A stretch of 41,873 bases of DNA from JAAYDF01 sp964511155 (GCA_964511155.1 CAZEEJ010000023.1:1-41873), one strand, 5' to 3'; shown: positions 1-8,442, numbered from the stretch's first letter. Numbers and translations are program-made. Notes: generated from the sequence alone by a model not told the origin.

Positions 1-109
1 CCTCGCCAACCTGACCCCCGCCGAACCCCGCCCGACGGCCTATTCCTCAACGCTGTGCCGAACCGGCGAAACTTGTAGTTCACCCCAAGGGCGGTTGAAA
101 TAGGCGGTC
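1..109. other. Left edge, no assignable gene
   Basis: Two forward frames are open from the window edge, one to a TAG at 76-78 and one to a TAG at 101-103. Either could be the last codons of a gene that starts outside the window. Neither tail is long enough or distinctive enough to recognise, so I make no product call. Confidence 0.3.
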
Positions 110-162
110 GGTGTGGCACCGGACCTCAGCGAGCTCGGTCGAGCTGTGTCTCGCCGGTGCAG
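110..162 (+). repeat. Dispersed repeat family A, long form
   Basis: A 53-bp stretch beginning GGTGTGGCACCGGACCTC and ending TCTCGCCGGTGCAG. It matches the reverse complement of 38695-38747 at 50 of 53 positions. A shorter form lacking the middle AGCTCG-rich part occurs twice at 9073-9124. The ends can pair (GCACCGGCG with CGCCGGTGC), so each copy can form a hairpin. Confidence 0.85.
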
Positions 163-165
163 GCG

Positions 166-231
166 GAGCCGCGACCGTGAGGGAGCGGTGGCTTGCCGCC
201 GAGAGGAACCGCTTCCTTACGGTCGCGGCTC
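166..231. repeat. Inverted repeat, family B
   Basis: The 24-bp arms at 166-189 (GAGCCGCGACCGTGAGGG...) and 208-231 are reverse complements at 22 of 24 positions, around an 18-bp loop. Related single arms occur at 33292-33315, and diverged forms at 24131-24237. The element ends about 30 bp before the amidase start, so it lies in that gene's presumed leader or promoter. Confidence 0.8.
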
Positions 232-263
232 TGATGATTGCCCGGGCACAAGGAGATTCACAC

Positions 264-1253
264 ATGCAGATTCCATCACTACTCTGGAAAGTCCTCATCC
301 TGTCCGCAGCCAGCGCGGCGATCATGCTGACGGCCTGCGGCCCCAGCGTCGGCGACCCGCTCCAACGCACGGGCCAGGAGGTCGTGGCCGCCGGCCAACT
401 GTTCCACATCGGCACGCCGGTCGTGCTGTGGATTGATCCCGGCGGGTACGACGCCTATCGCGCTCACCGCCACTTCGAGCCCGGCGAATACTTCCCCAAG
501 AACCCGGTCGCTCCGGGCAACCCCAACCGCTACGGCACGCGCGGCAACCTGACGTCTGAACTGCAGGCCCGCGTCGACGCGGAAGGCTGGACGCTCGAGA
601 ACCTGCAGGAGCAGGTCGACCAGTTCGTCTACCACTATGACGTCTGCGTCACCTCGCGCCGCTGCTTCGAGGTGCTCCACGACCTCCGCGGGTTGTCCGT
701 CCAATTCATGCTCGATCTGGACGGCACGCTCTACCAGACGCTGGACCTCAAGGAGCGGGCCTGGCACGCGGGGTCGGCCAACGACCGCAGCGTCGGCATC
801 GAGATCGCCAACATCGGGGCCTACGGCAACATGGACACCCTGAACAAGTGGTACGCCCTGGACGACTCCGGCTGGCCGTTCGTCATCTTCCCCGACTGGG
901 TGAAGGAGACGGGCATCCGCACGCCGAACTTCGTCGCCCGGCCGGCCCGCAACGGCGTCTTCAAGGAGCGGATCAACGGCCGCGAGGTCATGATGTACGA
1001 CTACACCGAGGAACAGTACCAGGCCCTCATCAAGCTGACCGCGGCGATGCACCGCATCTTCCCGAAGATGACGCTGGATTGCCCGCGCAATCCGGACGGC
1101 AGCATTCGCTGGGACGTGTTCAACAACGAAGAGCAGGCGGCCTTCTCCGGGTTCATGGGCCACAATCACGAATCCAAGGGCAAGGTGGACCCCGGCCCGG
1201 CCTTCGACTGGGAACGCATCCTCGACGGCGCCCGCCGCGAGCTGAACCTGTGA
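264..1253 (+). CDS. N-acetylmuramoyl-L-alanine amidase (Amidase_2), lipoprotein
   Basis: The 329-residue product belongs to the Amidase_2/AmiD type, zinc amidases that cut the bond between N-acetylmuramic acid and L-alanine in peptidoglycan. A signal peptide of about 24 residues ends in the lipobox LTAC with Cys25, so the enzyme should be lipid-anchored in the envelope. The expected zinc ligands are visible: H124 in VYHYDVC, H168 in AWHAGSANDRSVGIE and D309 in the C-terminal VDPGPAFDW motif. The start was chosen at ATG 264 because AAGGAGA lies just upstream and the signal peptide begins there. The longer in-frame reading from 111 would translate dispersed repeats. It appears monocistronic. 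Role in wall recycling or remodelling is inferred from the family. Confidence 0.9.
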   Translation: MQIPSLLWKVLILSAASAAIMLTACGPSVGDPLQRTGQEVVAAGQLFHIGTPVVLWIDPGGYDAYRAHRHFEPGEYFPKNPVAPGNPNRYGTRGNLTSELQARVDAEGWTLENLQEQVDQFVYHYDVCVTSRRCFEVLHDLRGLSVQFMLDLDGTLYQTLDLKERAWHAGSANDRSVGIEIANIGAYGNMDTLNKWYALDDSGWPFVIFPDWVKETGIRTPNFVARPARNGVFKERINGREVMMYDYTEEQYQALIKLTAAMHRIFPKMTLDCPRNPDGSIRWDVFNNEEQAAFSGFMGHNHESKGKVDPGPAFDWERILDGARRELNL

Positions 1254-1329
1254 GTCGATAGGCGTGGTGAACCAGCGGTGTTCGTTGGCAGTTCCAACTT
1301 GGCTTTCTCTCTCATCGCGGGAGTGAGTT

Positions 1330-2028
1330 TTGACGCTGAAGAAGAAACTGGCGGGCAAGTTCATCGTCTTTGACGGGCCGGACGGGTCGGGCAAGGGGAC
1401 GCAGATTCGGCTCTTGGCCGAGGCCCTGACGGCCGAGGGGCTGAAGGTCGTGCTCGGCAAGGATCCAGGCGGCACGGAGATCGGCGATCGGATCCGGGCC
1501 GTGCTGCTGCGCCACGACCTGTCGCAGATGGACGTGCGGTGCGAGGCGCTGCTGTTCATGGCCTCGCGGGCCCAGTTGGTCGGCGAGGTGATCGAGCCGG
1601 CGCTGGCTGCGGGCAAGGTCGTGCTCTGCGACCGGTTCATCTCGGCCACGTGTGCCTACCAGGGAGCGGCGGGATACGACGCTCATCGGATCATCGAGCT
1701 GGGCCGATTTGCCGTCGGCGCGACGTGGCCGCAACTCACGCTCATCGTGGATGTGCCTGCCGAGGAGGGCTTCCGTCGCACGGGACGCAAGCCTCACCAT
1801 ACGGGCAATCAGCGTTTGCGGACCGATGCCAGCCAGGGCCTGCTGCTCGACGACGTCGAGCACGACGCGATGGAGGCTCGCCCGATCGCCTATCACCGCA
1901 AGGTCCGCAAGCTCTTCCTCGACCTGCCGTCGGAGTACCCCGGCCTGGTGGAGGTCGTCGACGGGCACGCCCCGGCCGACGAGGTGCACCGTCGCGTGCT
2001 GGAGGTGTTGCACCGTGTCGATCTTTGA
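1330..2028 (+). CDS. tmk: Thymidylate kinase
   Basis: Phosphorylates dTMP to dTDP in the cytoplasm. The 232-residue product has the P-loop FDGPDGSGKGTQ near the N-terminus (the usual KTT is KGT here), a DPGGTEIGDRIR segment corresponding to the REPGGT region, and DRFISATCAYQG, the DR(Y/F) substrate motif. The basic LID-like stretch follows at about 145-165. The start is TTG at 1330, since the reading begins directly with the first strand of the fold and no ATG is near. Its stop overlaps the holB start by 14 bp, so the two are probably translated from one message. The tmk-holB-ricT order is also known from Bacillus. Confidence 0.93.
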   Translation: MTLKKKLAGKFIVFDGPDGSGKGTQIRLLAEALTAEGLKVVLGKDPGGTEIGDRIRAVLLRHDLSQMDVRCEALLFMASRAQLVGEVIEPALAAGKVVLCDRFISATCAYQGAAGYDAHRIIELGRFAVGATWPQLTLIVDVPAEEGFRRTGRKPHHTGNQRLRTDASQGLLLDDVEHDAMEARPIAYHRKVRKLFLDLPSEYPGLVEVVDGHAPADEVHRRVLEVLHRVDL

Positions 2029-3175
2029 CGTCCGGCACCAGCCGCGGGCTCATCGGTTCATCCAGCGAGCGTTGGCGAGCGAACGGATGCCGCACGCGTA
2101 CCTCTTCACCGGTCCGGAGGGCGTGGGGCGCGAGCTGCTCGCCCGGCGGCTGGCCCAGACGCTGCTGTGTGCCGCGCCCGCAGACGGGGCGCCGCCCGAG
2201 GAACTGGGCGGGTTCCTTGGCATGGAGCAGGTTCGCGATGCGTGCGGCACCTGCCCGGACTGCCGCCTCGTCGTGGCCGACACGCACCCCGACCTGACCA
2301 TCATCCACCGCATGTTGGCCAAGCAACATCCAGAGTCCGACGTGCGCAGGAAGAAGGCGCAGGTCATCAGCATCGACGTCATCCGCCATTTCATGATCAG
2401 CCGCGTGGCCCTGCGACCGGCGCACGGTCGAGCCAAGGTTTTCATCGTTCGCGAGGCCGAGCGGCTGAGCGAGGAGGCGGAGAACTGCCTGCTCAAGACG
2501 CTCGAGGAGCCGCCGGGGGACACGTTCATCATCCTGGTCACGTCGGCCATGGACCGCATGTTGCCCACCACCCGGTCTCGATGCCAGCAGGTGCTCTTCG
2601 CTGCCCTGCCCGCGGCCTTCGTGCGCGAGCGATTGAGTGCCCTGAGGCCGGACGCTTCGGAGGCCGAGATTGCCTATCTGGCCCGGCACACGGGCGGCCG
2701 GCTTGGGCATGCCCTGGAGCTGATCGACGACGGCCTGTTTCCGCTCGCGACGGGCTGGGCTCAGCGGCTGGCCGGTCTGGCGTCACCGCCGCGCGGGTTC
2801 TCCGCACACGCTCTGGTACAGCCGTTCCTGGCTGACGCTCGCCGACTGGCCAAAGGCGCGTCCGATCGTGATCCGGAGATGTCGGACCTGGATGCCACGC
2901 GAGTCGGGCTGCAACGGCTGCTCGGTGTGCTGGCGGGCTGGTACCAGGAGGCAATGCGGCGGGTGGTGGGTGTGCCGGGGGAGTCGCTGCACGCGGATCT
3001 GGACGGTCTGGCGGACGGGATCGCCGCCGGGCAGAGCGCCGAACGGCTGGTCCGGGCCTTGCGGCAACTGAACGAGACGGACGGGCATCTGGGGCGTAAC
3101 GCCAACATCGATCTGGCAGTCGAGAACCTGTTCATCCGGCTGGGGGGCATGGTCCGCGGGCGAGCGAGTGCGTGA
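2015..3175 (+). CDS. holB: DNA polymerase III subunit delta'
   Basis: A 386-residue AAA+ protein of the clamp-loader complex, acting at the replication fork. Features in order: P-loop region TGPEGVGRELLARRL, in which the usual Lys-Thr is Arg-Glu, so ATP binding is probably lost as in other delta' subunits; zinc-module cysteines in CGTCPDC; the clamp-loader motif LLKTLEEPPG; and TTRSRCQ, the SRC motif containing the arginine finger. The start is GTG at 2015, giving VSIFDVRHQPRAHRFI, which fits the family N-terminus and overlaps tmk. The C-terminal 150 residues are the helical collar domain. Downstream, 283 bp of repeats separate it from ricT. Confidence 0.92.
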   Translation: MSIFDVRHQPRAHRFIQRALASERMPHAYLFTGPEGVGRELLARRLAQTLLCAAPADGAPPEELGGFLGMEQVRDACGTCPDCRLVVADTHPDLTIIHRMLAKQHPESDVRRKKAQVISIDVIRHFMISRVALRPAHGRAKVFIVREAERLSEEAENCLLKTLEEPPGDTFIILVTSAMDRMLPTTRSRCQQVLFAALPAAFVRERLSALRPDASEAEIAYLARHTGGRLGHALELIDDGLFPLATGWAQRLAGLASPPRGFSAHALVQPFLADARRLAKGASDRDPEMSDLDATRVGLQRLLGVLAGWYQEAMRRVVGVPGESLHADLDGLADGIAAGQSAERLVRALRQLNETDGHLGRNANIDLAVENLFIRLGGMVRGRASA

Positions 3176-3210
3176 GCGTTCCGGCGACGGAGGTCGGCCC
3201 CGACGGGTCA

Positions 3211-3229
3211 GCATCTCCGTACCGCGACC
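3211..3229 (+). repeat. 19-bp dispersed repeat, copy 1
   Basis: GCATCTCCGTACCGCGACC occurs here and identically at 33268-33286. Both copies lie in intergenic DNA after a stretch rich in GGTC/GGGTC. The function is unknown. Confidence 0.7.
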
Positions 3230-3231
3230 GT

Positions 3232-3291
3232 CAGAAGGCACAAAGGCAGAAGGCACAAAGGCAGAAGGCACAAAGGCAGAAGGCACACAGG
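3232..3291 (+). repeat. 15-bp tandem repeat, four copies
   Basis: CAGAAGGCACAAAGG repeats at 3232, 3247 and 3262 without change, and a fourth copy at 3277 has one change. The unit reads as alternating 7- and 8-bp subunits (CAGAAGG, CACAAAGG). It lies 56 bp after the holB stop and is compositionally unlike the surrounding GC-rich DNA. Confidence 0.9.
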
Positions 3292-3458
3292 CACAAAGCG
3301 CGGCGGGGATGGGCCACCCGGCCGCCGCAACCCGTCACGGACCCTGGGCAGGCCGTACCCGCCCGGTGACCATGCATCGGGACGCTTGACCGTCTATAAT
3401 GGCATCACCGGTTCGGGCCGGGCTCTCCCCCCGCCCGAACGATATAGAGGATAAGCGG

Positions 3459-4733
3459 ATGAGTGACGAAGCCCAGAGCAGTGCTGCCCCGTCGAAGTGC
3501 GGGAACGGTCTGGAGAAGATCTACCCGAGCACGGCGGTGCGTTACGGCCGCATGAACTACATCGGTGAGTTCACCCACGCGCCCAAAATGCAGTTTACCT
3601 GTGGGGGCAAGGTGGTCATCGCCACGGACCGGGGTATCGAGATCGGCCAGCAGGTGAGCCTGACCTGCACGAGCTGTGAGAAGTCGGTCTCGCGGGAGCA
3701 GATGCGGGCGTATGCCAAGCGGAGCGGCCCGGACTCCTACCGCCTCAACAACGGGCGCATCCTGCGTGAGGCCACGGAGGCCGACCTGGCCGAACTGCGG
3801 CACATCGAGTCCGGCTGCAAGGACAAGCTGCGCATGGGCTGCGATTTTGCCGCCCAGCTCGACTTGGACATGAAGATCGTCGACTGCGAGCACATCTTCG
3901 GCGGCGAACGGATCGTCTACTACTTCATGGCGGAGGAGCGTGTGGACTTCCGCGAGCTGGTCCGCCGGCTGGCGGGCGAGTTCCAGACGCGTATCGAGAT
4001 GCGCCAGGTGGGAGCCCGCGACGAGGCCCGGCTGCTGGCGGACTACGAGACCTGCGGCCGCGAGTGTTGCTGCAAGAACTTCCTCAAGGGCCTCAAGCCG
4101 ATCAACATGCACATGGCCAAGATGCAGAAGGCCACACTCGATCCGTCGAAGGTCAGCGGGCGATGCGGCCGGCTCAAATGCTGCCTGCGTTACGAACACG
4201 ACTCGTACGAGACCCTGGCCAGGCGGCTGCCGCGGATCGGGTCGCGCGTCGCCACCCCCGACGGCGTCGGCCGGGTCATCGACCGGCAGATCCTGACGCA
4301 ATTGGTCAAGATCATCGGAGACAACGGCCGACTTTTCAGTGCGGCCGTTGAGGACATCACCGAACGCGACCTCCCGGATTTGCCGCAGGGCGAATCGCCG
4401 GCCAACAGCCAGGCGAGCGCATCATCGGGGCGGGGGGAGCGCGACCGCCGTCGACCGTCACCGCCGGCCCCCGGTCCTTCCCGGCGAGCGGAGCCCCGGA
4501 CCACACCGGACGAGCCGGTGGACGCCACCCCGAACGTCCGCTCGGATGATCTGATGGATAACGTGCCGGAGGCCTCCGGCGATCCGCAGCCGACTCCCGA
4601 TGAGAAGGCCCAGCCGGATGCCGGCAATCCCGCGCGCCCGGGGCAGCGTTCCCGTCGTCGGCGTGGCGGGCGGCGTGGTCGCGGTCGACCGCCCCAGGGC
4701 CGCGGCCCCGGGCCGGCCGGAGGAGGCTCCTGA
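3459..4733 (+). CDS. ricT: PSP1-domain protein RicT (YaaT) with Arg/Gly-rich tail
   Basis: A 424-residue protein whose first ~310 residues match the PSP1/RicT family. In Bacillus RicT works with RicA and RicF in a complex carrying iron-sulfur clusters that modulates RNase Y. Cysteine motifs typical of the family are present: TCTSCEKS, CGRECCCKNFL and GRCGRLKCCLRYE. The start is ATG 3459 after TAGAGGATAAG. A proline- and arginine-rich extension of about 110 residues follows, ending in repeated RRRRGGRRGRGR-like sequence of the sort that binds RNA. No ricA or ricF homologue is visible in the window. The position after tmk-holB matches the Bacillus order. Family assignment is confident; the RNA role of the tail is inference. 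Confidence 0.9.
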   Translation: MSDEAQSSAAPSKCGNGLEKIYPSTAVRYGRMNYIGEFTHAPKMQFTCGGKVVIATDRGIEIGQQVSLTCTSCEKSVSREQMRAYAKRSGPDSYRLNNGRILREATEADLAELRHIESGCKDKLRMGCDFAAQLDLDMKIVDCEHIFGGERIVYYFMAEERVDFRELVRRLAGEFQTRIEMRQVGARDEARLLADYETCGRECCCKNFLKGLKPINMHMAKMQKATLDPSKVSGRCGRLKCCLRYEHDSYETLARRLPRIGSRVATPDGVGRVIDRQILTQLVKIIGDNGRLFSAAVEDITERDLPDLPQGESPANSQASASSGRGERDRRRPSPPAPGPSRRAEPRTTPDEPVDATPNVRSDDLMDNVPEASGDPQPTPDEKAQPDAGNPARPGQRSRRRRGGRRGRGRPPQGRGPGPAGGGS

Positions 4734-4771
4734 ACAAAAGTGTTCCTGATTTCGCATCGTCTGTGAGTCCC

Positions 4772-5290
4772 ATGCCCGAGCAGCCTGCCAAGACCCTGGA
4801 AGACATTGTTCGCGAGTCGGGCCGCTATCCCCTCGACGCGTTTGTGTTCGTGCAGGAGTGCCTGAGTAAGGCGGCCGACACCGTGTATGGCCCGATGTCC
4901 GAGGAACAGAAGCGCCTGGCTCAGTGGCTGGCTCGCCACGAGGTCAAAACCGAGGAACTCCTCCGGCGATGGGAGGAGGGCCGGCTGCCCCCCCGGATCG
5001 CCGCGCTGATCGAGCAGATCGGCGGACCGGAGAGCATGAGCCGGCACGTGACCGGGCAGCAACTCTGCTGGGCGGTGCGCGACGTGGCCCTCGAGCAGTG
5101 GGGGCTGATGGCCCGCAGTGTGCTGGCCCGCTGGAACATTCTCCGAACCGAAGACATCGGGGCGATCATCTTCACCCTGGTGGATAACCACTGGCTGCAG
5201 AAAGAGCCCACGGACGTCATCGAGGATTTCAACAACGTGTTCTCGTTCGGTGAGGCGTTCGAGCGTGCCTACCGCATCCCGACGCCGTGA
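4772..5290 (+). CDS. Minf_1886 family protein
   Basis: A 172-residue protein of unknown biochemical function. The family pattern is clear: YPLDAFVFVQECL near the N-terminus, then HVTGQQLCWAVRDVALEQWG, VLARWNILRTEDIGAIIFTLVDN, and a C-terminal EDFNNVFSFGEAF. These proteins are about 130-170 residues long and occur mainly in Planctomycetes, Verrucomicrobia and relatives. No signal peptide or membrane segment is present, so it is presumably cytoplasmic. It follows ricT by 38 bp on the same strand, suggesting cotranscription. A GTG at 4763 would add three residues; neither start has a clear Shine-Dalgarno site, and ATG 4772 was chosen by codon preference. Confidence 0.85.
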   Translation: MPEQPAKTLEDIVRESGRYPLDAFVFVQECLSKAADTVYGPMSEEQKRLAQWLARHEVKTEELLRRWEEGRLPPRIAALIEQIGGPESMSRHVTGQQLCWAVRDVALEQWGLMARSVLARWNILRTEDIGAIIFTLVDNHWLQKEPTDVIEDFNNVFSFGEAFERAYRIPTP

Positions 5291-5333
5291 CGGCACGGAG
5301 AAGGCCGGTCACGGCGGGGAGCGGTTCGGTCGT

Positions 5334-5362
5334 TTGTTGGGCCGCGCCGCCGGGGGTAAGAT
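5334..5362 (+). promoter_or_regulatory. Possible promoter of the oxidoreductase gene
   Basis: TTGTTG at 5334-5339 and TAAGAT at 5357-5362 are separated by 17 bp, about 60 bp before the start at 5425. Both hexamers are imperfect, so this is only a candidate. Confidence 0.25.
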
Positions 5363-5424
5363 AGCCGTCCAACCTGGATCGGGGCATCAGGACCGCGGCA
5401 GGCAAGCCTTATCAGGAGGTTGAC

Positions 5425-6735
5425 ATGGCAAACAAGATGAATCGGCGGACGTTCATTCAGCAGTCGGCCGCATTGGGCGTTCTGGTCGTCGCCGGCCGGG
5501 CACCCATCGCCCTGGGCGCCCCGCGGCGAGGGGCCAACGAGGAGCTGCGTGTGGCCTGCATCGGGATCAGAGGCCAGGGCGCGGGGCACATCCACGCCCA
5601 TGCCGGTGCGAAGAACGTGCGCGTGGTGACGCTCTGCGACGTGGACCCGCGGCTCTTCGATCAACGAATCAAGATGGTCACCGATACCGGCGCGCCCGCG
5701 CCGAAGACGGAATGGGACCTCCGCCGTGTGCTCGACGACAAGGACGTGGACTGCGTCTCCATCGCCACGCCCAACCACTGGCACGCGTTGGCGACGATCT
5801 GGGCCTGCCAGGCGGGCAAGGACGTGTACGTCGAGAAGCCCTGCTCGCACAACATCTTCGAGGGGCGCAAGGCAGTCGAGGCGGCGGCTCGCTACAAACG
5901 CGTCGTGCAGCACGGCACGCAGGCCCGCTCGATCGGCTGCGTTCGCGAGGCCATCCGCCTGCTCCACGAAGGGATCATCGGAGAGGTCTACATGGCCCGG
6001 GCGTGCTGCTTCAAGCGGCGAGATTCGATCGGCGACAAGCCCGACTCACCGGTGCCCGAGGGTGTGCACTACAACACCTGGCTTGGCCCCGCCCCCGAGC
6101 GGCCGTTCAACGAGAACCGCTTCCACTACAACTGGCACTGGTATTGGGACTACGGCAACGGCGACATCGGCAACCAGGGCGTGCACCAGATGGACATCGC
6201 CGTCTGGGGCCTGGGCAAGGATCTCGAACTGCCCGTCAAGGTCAGCAGCATGGGGGGGCGTTACACCTACCAGGATCAGGCCCAGACGCCCAACACGCAG
6301 ATCGCCACCTGCCAGTATGCCGACGGGCGGATGCTGGTCTTCGAGGTCCGCGGCCGGCAGACGAACGATGAGTGGGGCGTGGGCATTGGCAATCTGTTCT
6401 ACGGCTCGAAGGGCTATATGGCGATCCGCGGCACGGGCGGACCGTTCGAGACGATGATCGACGGCCAGCCGGGCCCCAAGGGTGAAGGCGGGCCGAGCGA
6501 GCCCTTTACCAACTTCCATGCCGCGGTACGCAGCGGCAAGGCCGCGGACCTCAACGCGCCCATCGAGGTCGGGCATTGCTCGTCGGCTCATTGCCACTTG
6601 GCGAACGTCGCTTATCGACTCGGGCGTACGCTGTCGGTCAATCCGCAGACCGAGCGGTTCGTGAGCGATCCGGAAGCCGATGCCCTGCTCACCCGCGACT
6701 ACCGGGCGCCGTTCGTCGTGCCGCAGGAGATCTGA
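5425..6735 (+). CDS. Gfo/Idh/MocA family oxidoreductase, Tat-exported
   Basis: A 436-residue NAD(P)-dependent oxidoreductase. The N-terminus carries a twin-arginine signal, NRRTFIQQSAALGVLVVAG, followed by an alanine-rich cleavage region near residue 32, so export of the folded enzyme is expected. The Rossmann fold begins at VACIGIRGQGAGHI, and the family motif EKP is at 137-139 in VYVEKPCSHN. The second half is the alpha/beta substrate domain. ATG 5425 is preceded by AGGAGG six bases upstream. Planctomycetes carry many such paralogues, usually thought to act on sugars or inositol derivatives; the substrate here cannot be read from sequence. It appears monocistronic. Confidence 0.93.
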   Translation: MANKMNRRTFIQQSAALGVLVVAGRAPIALGAPRRGANEELRVACIGIRGQGAGHIHAHAGAKNVRVVTLCDVDPRLFDQRIKMVTDTGAPAPKTEWDLRRVLDDKDVDCVSIATPNHWHALATIWACQAGKDVYVEKPCSHNIFEGRKAVEAAARYKRVVQHGTQARSIGCVREAIRLLHEGIIGEVYMARACCFKRRDSIGDKPDSPVPEGVHYNTWLGPAPERPFNENRFHYNWHWYWDYGNGDIGNQGVHQMDIAVWGLGKDLELPVKVSSMGGRYTYQDQAQTPNTQIATCQYADGRMLVFEVRGRQTNDEWGVGIGNLFYGSKGYMAIRGTGGPFETMIDGQPGPKGEGGPSEPFTNFHAAVRSGKAADLNAPIEVGHCSSAHCHLANVAYRLGRTLSVNPQTERFVSDPEADALLTRDYRAPFVVPQEI

Positions 6736-6786
6736 GAGTCGGCCACTACAGATTTGGCATGGGCGCAACTCGCCATCCGCGGGCGA

Positions 6787-6943
6787 AATGACCAATGGCG
6801 AATGACCAATGACCAATCAAGTCCGAATGACGAATGACGAATGACGAATGACGACACCGGGGGGTTTGCGCCGGCGTCCTGCGGCTTCGGCATTCGGGCT
6901 TGGTCATTGATTGGTCATTGGTCATTCGGCATTGGTCATTCGG
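6787..6943. repeat. Heptamer array with inverted partner
   Basis: From 6787 the unit AATGACC/AATGACG repeats in 7-bp register, with a short interruption at about 6815-6825. The reverse complement is found at 6900-6943. Segments 6787-6820 and 6907-6940 are inverted repeats matching at 33 of 34 positions, with an 86-bp loop. The structure sits between the oxidoreductase gene and fxsA. Confidence 0.9.
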
Positions 6944-6994
6944 TTGTCGGCGTTGCCGTTTTTTTCGGATGGGCCGAAGTATGGGGCCGTGCGT

Positions 6995-7447
6995 ATGCTG
7001 TTCCGATTGCTACTGCTGTTCACCGTTGTGCCGCTGATTGAGCTGGCCTTGCTCATCAAGATCGGCGAGCGGATCGGCGCATGGACGACGGTGGGGCTGG
7101 TTCTGCTGACGGGCTTGGTCGGAGCGGCCCTGGCGCGGCACGAGGGGTGGCGGACATGGACTGCCATCCAGCACGACCTGGCCGCGGGCCGGCTGCCGGG
7201 TGATCGCATCGTCGATGGGCTGCTCATCCTGGTCGCGGGGGTGCTGCTCGTGACGCCGGGGGTGATGACCGACGTTGTGGGCCTGCTGCTGCTGTTCCCA
7301 CTCACGCGGTGGCAGGTGCGGCGGTATCTCAAACGGCGGCTCGAGGCCCGGATGGTCGTCATGGGGCCGGGGCCCGTGCGTCCTGCCGAGCCTCACGACG
7401 ATTTCATCGACGTGGAAGCTTGTTCGCCCGACGAATCCGCAGACTGA
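6995..7447 (+). CDS. fxsA: FxsA family membrane protein
   Basis: A 150-residue inner-membrane protein of the FxsA family. E. coli FxsA alleviates F-exclusion of phage T7 when overproduced; its normal role is unclear. Hydrophobic segments fall at about 3-22, 28-48 and 72-103, the last containing the family signature GVLLVTPGVMTDVVGLLLLFP. A charged tail from about 105 should be cytoplasmic. ATG 6995 was chosen because the conserved N-terminus starts there. GTG 6989 would add two residues, and a longer reading from 6911 would translate the inverted heptamer repeat. Confidence 0.88.
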   Translation: MLFRLLLLFTVVPLIELALLIKIGERIGAWTTVGLVLLTGLVGAALARHEGWRTWTAIQHDLAAGRLPGDRIVDGLLILVAGVLLVTPGVMTDVVGLLLLFPLTRWQVRRYLKRRLEARMVVMGPGPVRPAEPHDDFIDVEACSPDESAD

Positions 7448-7481
7448 CCGATTCGATGTTCGTCCTGACTGTAATCTGAAC

Positions 7482-7652
7482 GAGCCGCGGGCTTCTAGCC
7501 CGCGCGGTCTTTGTACGTGATCGAGGCTTCGCTCACGCAGGAGCCCCGCGCGCGTCATAGTGAGCCGCGGGCTTCTAGCCCGCGCGGTCTTTCGCACGCG
7601 ATTGAAGCTTCGCTCACGCACCGGCACCGTGCGGGCTGAAGCCCGCGGCTCG
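7482..7652. repeat. Dispersed repeat family D, two direct and one inverted copy
   Basis: Copies at 7482-7539 and 7562-7620 both start GAGCCGCGGGCTTCTAGCCC, continue CGCGCGGTCTTT and end CGCTCACGCA, with changes in the middle. Segment 7629-7652 carries the start of the unit in the opposite direction (GCGGGCTGAAGCCCGCGGCTC). The GCGGGCTTCTAGCCCGC core is self-complementary. The cluster lies between the convergent fxsA and lipoprotein genes, so it could also serve as a bidirectional transcript end. Another copy is at 16084-16113. Confidence 0.88.
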
Positions 7653-7658
7653 TTGGCT

Positions 7659-8270
7659 CTATTCGCTGTGGGTGACCACCCATTCGCCGGTGGTCAGGCG
7701 TTCAAAGAAAATGTAGCGGCGATCCCGCCGGGCGAGTTCGATGCCCTGATTGTCGATGCGCAGGATGGTGCGCTGGTTGGCCGCCAGGGGCAGATGAGAG
7801 ATGTGTAACCGCAGGCGGCGGACGTTGCTGGTCTGTACATAGATGCGGTTGCGTTCGGGGAACTCGCCCGTGCAGGTGGCCGCGCTGCCCTCGGTGGTCA
7901 GCTCGATGATCTTCAGCCAGCCGGGTTGCTCCTCCTCCGGCGAGCGCAGGTACAGCCGCACGGTGTAGGGCGGCTGTGAGTCGTAGCTGGAAGCGGGCAG
8001 AGTCTCCGGCGCCGGATCGGCAGGCTGCGTGGCGGCCGGAGCGGTGTCGGTCGGAGTGGGGGGTGTAGTTTCGGGCAACGGCGGGGGAGGTGCTGGCTCC
8101 GGTGGGGCGGTCTGCGTGGTCGGCGGCGCCTCGGATGGATCGCTCATCTGGCGGTGGGGGGGCTTGTTGTTGCAGCCGGCCGTTGCCAGAGCCAGTACAA
8201 GGAGGGATGTGCTCAATTCGATGCGCGTGCCCACGTTTTGGATCCGGTGTCGGCAGCCTGAAGTTCTCAT
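7659..8270 (-). CDS. Proline-rich lipoprotein, unknown function
   Basis: I do not recognise the family. The 203-residue product has an N-terminal signal with LVLALATAGC, a lipobox-like end placing the lipidated Cys near residue 33, then a low-complexity Pro/Thr/Ala linker of about 60 residues. A C-terminal domain of about 100 residues, rich in beta-forming sequence, ends in RYIFFERLTTGEWVVTHSE. This suggests an envelope lipoprotein with a wall-spanning linker and a small folded domain. ATG 8270 is preceded by GAGGATC. The gene is divergent from hslV, with 172 bp between starts. Confidence 0.7.
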   Translation of the reverse strand: MRTSGCRHRIQNVGTRIELSTSLLVLALATAGCNNKPPHRQMSDPSEAPPTTQTAPPEPAPPPPLPETTPPTPTDTAPAATQPADPAPETLPASSYDSQPPYTVRLYLRSPEEEQPGWLKIIELTTEGSAATCTGEFPERNRIYVQTSNVRRLRLHISHLPLAANQRTILRIDNQGIELARRDRRYIFFERLTTGEWVVTHSE

Positions 8271-8442
8271 GGGAAGATCCTCGTCTGCAAGCTCTGTGCG
8301 GCGGTTTGCGACCGTTGGACCGTTGGATTCTACGCGATGGTGCACGGTGAAGCGAGGACCCGCGGCTCGCTCGCCCGCGTGGTTGCCGCATCGCGGGGCA
8401 TGGGCTAAGCTGCTGGTGAAACGGCAGGTGCGAGGAAGCGAG

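Noticed and set aside
111..263. Longer amidase start at 111
   Set aside because: The extra 51 codons translate a family A repeat and a family B inverted repeat, and a signal peptide with a ribosome site begins at 264.
279..1649. Long antisense frame over the amidase and tmk (456 codons)
   Set aside because: It lies opposite two recognised genes, shows no family features, and such frames are expected at high GC.
3395..3400. TATAAT as the ricT promoter
   Set aside because: No acceptable -35 hexamer lies 16-18 bp upstream; TTGACC is only three bases away.
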